Assembly (NCBI GenBank): GCA_017542425.1
Contig: JAFXXH010000004.1
Span: 1 to 64,000 of the forward strand
Reading direction: 5' to 3'
Source: Oscillospiraceae bacterium
GTDB taxonomy: Bacteria; Bacillota; Clostridia; Oscillospirales; Oscillospiraceae
DNA length: 64,000 nt
In this document: one piece after another, positions 61,897-64,000 of the stretch
How the letters are laid out: the number at the start of each line of letters is the position of its first letter
How positions within the stretch are numbered: the stretch's first letter is position 1
Program-made: the position numbers and the translations under genes
Notes under the pieces: generated by a model
What the model was told of the DNA's origin: nothing
The model's database searches: none
Seen by the model: only the letters and a program-made list of their open reading frames with translations

Positions 61897-63162
61897 ATGA
61901 AGAAAGCAGTCGCACTTGTTCTGATGCTCGTCATGGTGCTGGCACTGGCCGCCTGCGGAGGCGGCGAGACCGGCGTCGAGACCGGCAATGACGGCACGTC
62001 CATCACCATCTTCAACTCCAAGATGGAGATCCAGAGCCAGATGGAGGAGATGGCCAAGAAGTACACCGCCGAAAAGGGCGTCAAGGTCGAGGTGTATTAC
62101 TCCAGCGACACCGTGGCCGCCCACATGTCCACCCGTTACGCCTCCAACGAGCCTTATGCCATTGCCATGGTAGACGCGAAGGACATCTACTCCCTGGGGC
62201 CTGAGCACGCGGTCGATCTGAGCGATCAGCAGTGGGTCGCCGACACCACCCAGGCCATCACCGTGGACGGCAAGGTGCTGGGCTTCCCCGTCTGCATCGA
62301 GGCCCGCGGCATCATCTACAACGGTGAGGCCATTCGCGCCATCGTTCCCGATTTCGACCCCACCGCTGTGAAGACCACCGAAGAGTTCCAGGCTGTCATC
62401 GACGCGCTGATCGACGGCGGCATGGAGACCCCCACCGGCGTCATGAAGGAGGACTGGTCCCTGGCCGCCCACTTCCTGGCCGAGGTCTATGAGATGCACG
62501 CCGATCCCGACGCCTTCATCGCCGGCATCAAGGACGGCTCCATCCAGCTGGCCGAGGATGACATCTACAACGCCATGATGGACACCTTCGACGTGCTGAA
62601 GGACAACAACTACGCCAAGGCCTCCGCCATCTCCGCCGAGCGCGAGGTCACCGAGCAGATGCTGGCCGAGGGCGAGCTGGCCTTCATGTTCGGCGGCAAC
62701 TGGGACTGGAGCGTCATCAATGCTTACAACTACTCCGACGACATGGGCATGATGCCCGTGCCCAACGACCTGGGCGACGGCTCCAGCGACAAGCTGGTGG
62801 GCGGCGGTTCCAAGTACTTCTACGTGGACAACGGCGTCTCCGAGGAGCAGCAGCAGGCCGCGAAGGACTTCCTGAACTGGCTGGTCTATGACGAGGAGGG
62901 TCAGTCCTTCCTGGTCGAGGAGTGCGCGCTGGTTCCCGCCTACTCCAACATCACCCTGGAGGTGGCCGATCCCCTGGGCGCTTCCGTCAAGGCTTACACC
63001 GACGCTGACGCCCTGATCGGCAACTACAACTACCTGCCCGACGATCACTACGCCAAGGTGGGCGCTTCCTTCCAGAAGTACCTGGCCGGTCAGATCGACC
63101 GCGCCGGCCTGGCCGACGAGATCACCGCTTACTGGGCCACCGCCGAAGTCGGCGCCCACTGA
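61897..63162 (+). CDS. Sugar ABC transporter, binding lipoprotein
   Basis: A 421-residue family 1 extracellular solute-binding protein. The signal peptide ends in the lipobox ALAAC (Cys about residue 19) and a Gly-rich linker. The mature part has ITIFNSKMEIQSQMEEMAKKY, FGGNWDWSVINAY and LVGGGSKYFYVDNGV, typical of carbohydrate-binding members. The sugar is not evident. Start at 61897 with AAAGGAAG. The permease gene follows after a hairpin. Confidence 0.92.
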   Translation: MKKAVALVLMLVMVLALAACGGGETGVETGNDGTSITIFNSKMEIQSQMEEMAKKYTAEKGVKVEVYYSSDTVAAHMSTRYASNEPYAIAMVDAKDIYSLGPEHAVDLSDQQWVADTTQAITVDGKVLGFPVCIEARGIIYNGEAIRAIVPDFDPTAVKTTEEFQAVIDALIDGGMETPTGVMKEDWSLAAHFLAEVYEMHADPDAFIAGIKDGSIQLAEDDIYNAMMDTFDVLKDNNYAKASAISAEREVTEQMLAEGELAFMFGGNWDWSVINAYNYSDDMGMMPVPNDLGDGSSDKLVGGGSKYFYVDNGVSEEQQQAAKDFLNWLVYDEEGQSFLVEECALVPAYSNITLEVADPLGASVKAYTDADALIGNYNYLPDDHYAKVGASFQKYLAGQIDRAGLADEITAYWATAEVGAH

Positions 63163-63177
63163 GCCTTTTACATCCCC

Positions 63178-63209
63178 CTGCATCCTCAGCCCATGCGCTG
63201 AGGATGCAG
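63178..63209 (+). terminator. Stem-loop between binding protein and permease genes
   Basis: CTGCATCCTCAGC (63178-63190) pairs perfectly with GCTGAGGATGCAG (63197-63209). No T-run follows. As in the liv operon, it probably stabilises the binding-protein mRNA. Confidence 0.75.
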
Positions 63210-63300
63210 GAATGGGCGGGCGCGATGCAGGCCGCTTGCAAGATGCCCGCCTGACCCCGCAATGCGTCCAGCAAAGCGGCAGAATGGATTGAGAGAGACT

Positions 63301-64000
63301 ATGAAACAAAACACCCTGAGCTACAAGATTCGGCAATACCTCATGTTCGCCGGGCCCGGCACGGTGCTGTTTCTGGCGGTGGTGATCGTACCGTTCCTCT
63401 ACGGTCTTTACCTCACGCTCACCAGCTGGGACGGCGTCAGCGCCACCAAGCCCTTCGTCGGCTTTGAAAACTTTGCCGCGGCGTTCCAGGACAGCGCCTA
63501 CTGGTCCGCCATGGGCCGCACCGTGATCTACTCCGTCTTCGCGGTGGTCCTCATCAACATCGTCGCCTTCGCACTGGCCTATCTGGTCACGCAGGGCATC
63601 AAGGGACAGAACTTCTTCCGGGCCGGCTTTTTCGTGCCGAACCTGATCGGCGGTATCGTCCTGGGTTATGTCTGGAAGTTCGTCTTCAACCGCGCTTTCG
63701 TGGCCCTGTTCAGCGGCACCAGCCTGCTGTCCACCACCAACGGCGCCATGTTCTGCCTGATCCTCGTGAGCGTCTGGCAGTACGCGGGCTACATGATGCT
63801 GATCTATGTGGCCGGCTTCATGAGCGTCTCCGGCGAGGTCCGCGAGGCCGCCATGATCGACGGCTGCACCTCCGGCCAGGCCATGATGCACGTCACCATC
63901 CCCCTGATGCGCTCCAGCTTCGTGCAGTGCATCTTCCTGAGCATCACCCGCTGCTTCGTGGTCTACGACGTGAACCTGTCCCTGACCAAGGGCGAGCCCT
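63301..64000 (+). CDS. Sugar ABC transporter, permease (MalF type), cut by window end
   Basis: At least 233 residues, open at the right edge. Five hydrophobic segments are visible. The start MKQNTLSYKIRQYLMFAGP and the cytoplasmic EAA loop EVREAAMIDGCTSGQAMMHVTIPLM mark it as the MalF/UgpA-like first permease of a sugar importer. Start at 63301 with GAGAGAG upstream. A second permease gene is expected beyond the window. Confidence 0.92.
   Translation, partial: MKQNTLSYKIRQYLMFAGPGTVLFLAVVIVPFLYGLYLTLTSWDGVSATKPFVGFENFAAAFQDSAYWSAMGRTVIYSVFAVVLINIVAFALAYLVTQGIKGQNFFRAGFFVPNLIGGIVLGYVWKFVFNRAFVALFSGTSLLSTTNGAMFCLILVSVWQYAGYMMLIYVAGFMSVSGEVREAAMIDGCTSGQAMMHVTIPLMRSSFVQCIFLSITRCFVVYDVNLSLTKGEP

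Overview
This window reads as chromosome from a high-GC, spore-forming clostridium, most likely an Oscillospiraceae gut organism (Flavonifractor/Oscillibacter/Lawsonibacter-like). Supporting signs are a Gram-positive-type PolC, the sporulation pair spoIIGA-sigE, T-box, FMN and Mn2+ riboswitch-type leaders, BspA-like leucine-rich-repeat surface proteins and GC-rich codon use throughout. No rRNA, tRNA, phage or transposase gene was seen.

Layout. 0-2 kb: a ferredoxin-like/GNAT fusion and an SPFH-domain membrane protein that sits behind a yybP-ykoY-type (Mn2+) riboswitch. 2-12 kb: a response regulator/kinase pair, YqhQ, prmC, recA, recX, rimO, pgsA, then a cysteine T-box controlling cysE-cysS. 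12-15.5 kb: LRR surface protein 1, bracketed by two copies of an array of modular hairpin repeats. 15.5-23 kb: metY-metA (methionine via O-acetylhomoserine) and the livKHMGF branched-chain amino acid transporter. 23-27 kb: a GT2-GtrA glycosyltransferase transcribed divergently from a phosphodiester glycosidase and an unknown membrane-anchored protein. 27-41 kb: LRR proteins 2 and 3 face each other at the ends of a 14-kb segment and share an almost identical tandem-promoter leader. Between them lie malic enzyme, a GNAT, a Bce-type ABC transporter with its two-component system, rplS and an ECF sigma/anti-sigma pair. 41-43 kb: sigE-spoIIGA. 43-53.5 kb: pyrH-frr-uppS-cdsA-dxr-rseP-ispG-polC, an envelope/isoprenoid/translation/replication operon. 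53.7-57.1 kb: a DUF554 protein, a GtrII-type membrane protein with a divergent XRE regulator, and a decayed RelB/DinJ antitoxin. 57.1-61.5 kb: FMN riboswitch and ribD-ribE-ribBA-ribH, with a HAD phosphatase translationally coupled to the end. 61.9-64 kb: start of a sugar ABC transporter operon, cut by the window edge.

The most unusual material is non-coding. (1) LRR2 and LRR3 share about 350 nt of leader with two promoters, a covarying stem and a terminator just before the gene, which looks like an unrecognised attenuator or riboswitch. (2) Tandem and inverted units of about 77 bp combine fixed flanks with interchangeable palindromic cores; they occur in at least three clusters, and two of these are colinear copies flanking LRR1. 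(3) A second repeat family supplies the C-terminus of RecX. (4) A Mn2+ riboswitch precedes an SPFH protein. All calls were made by reading the sequence; no database search or folding program was run.
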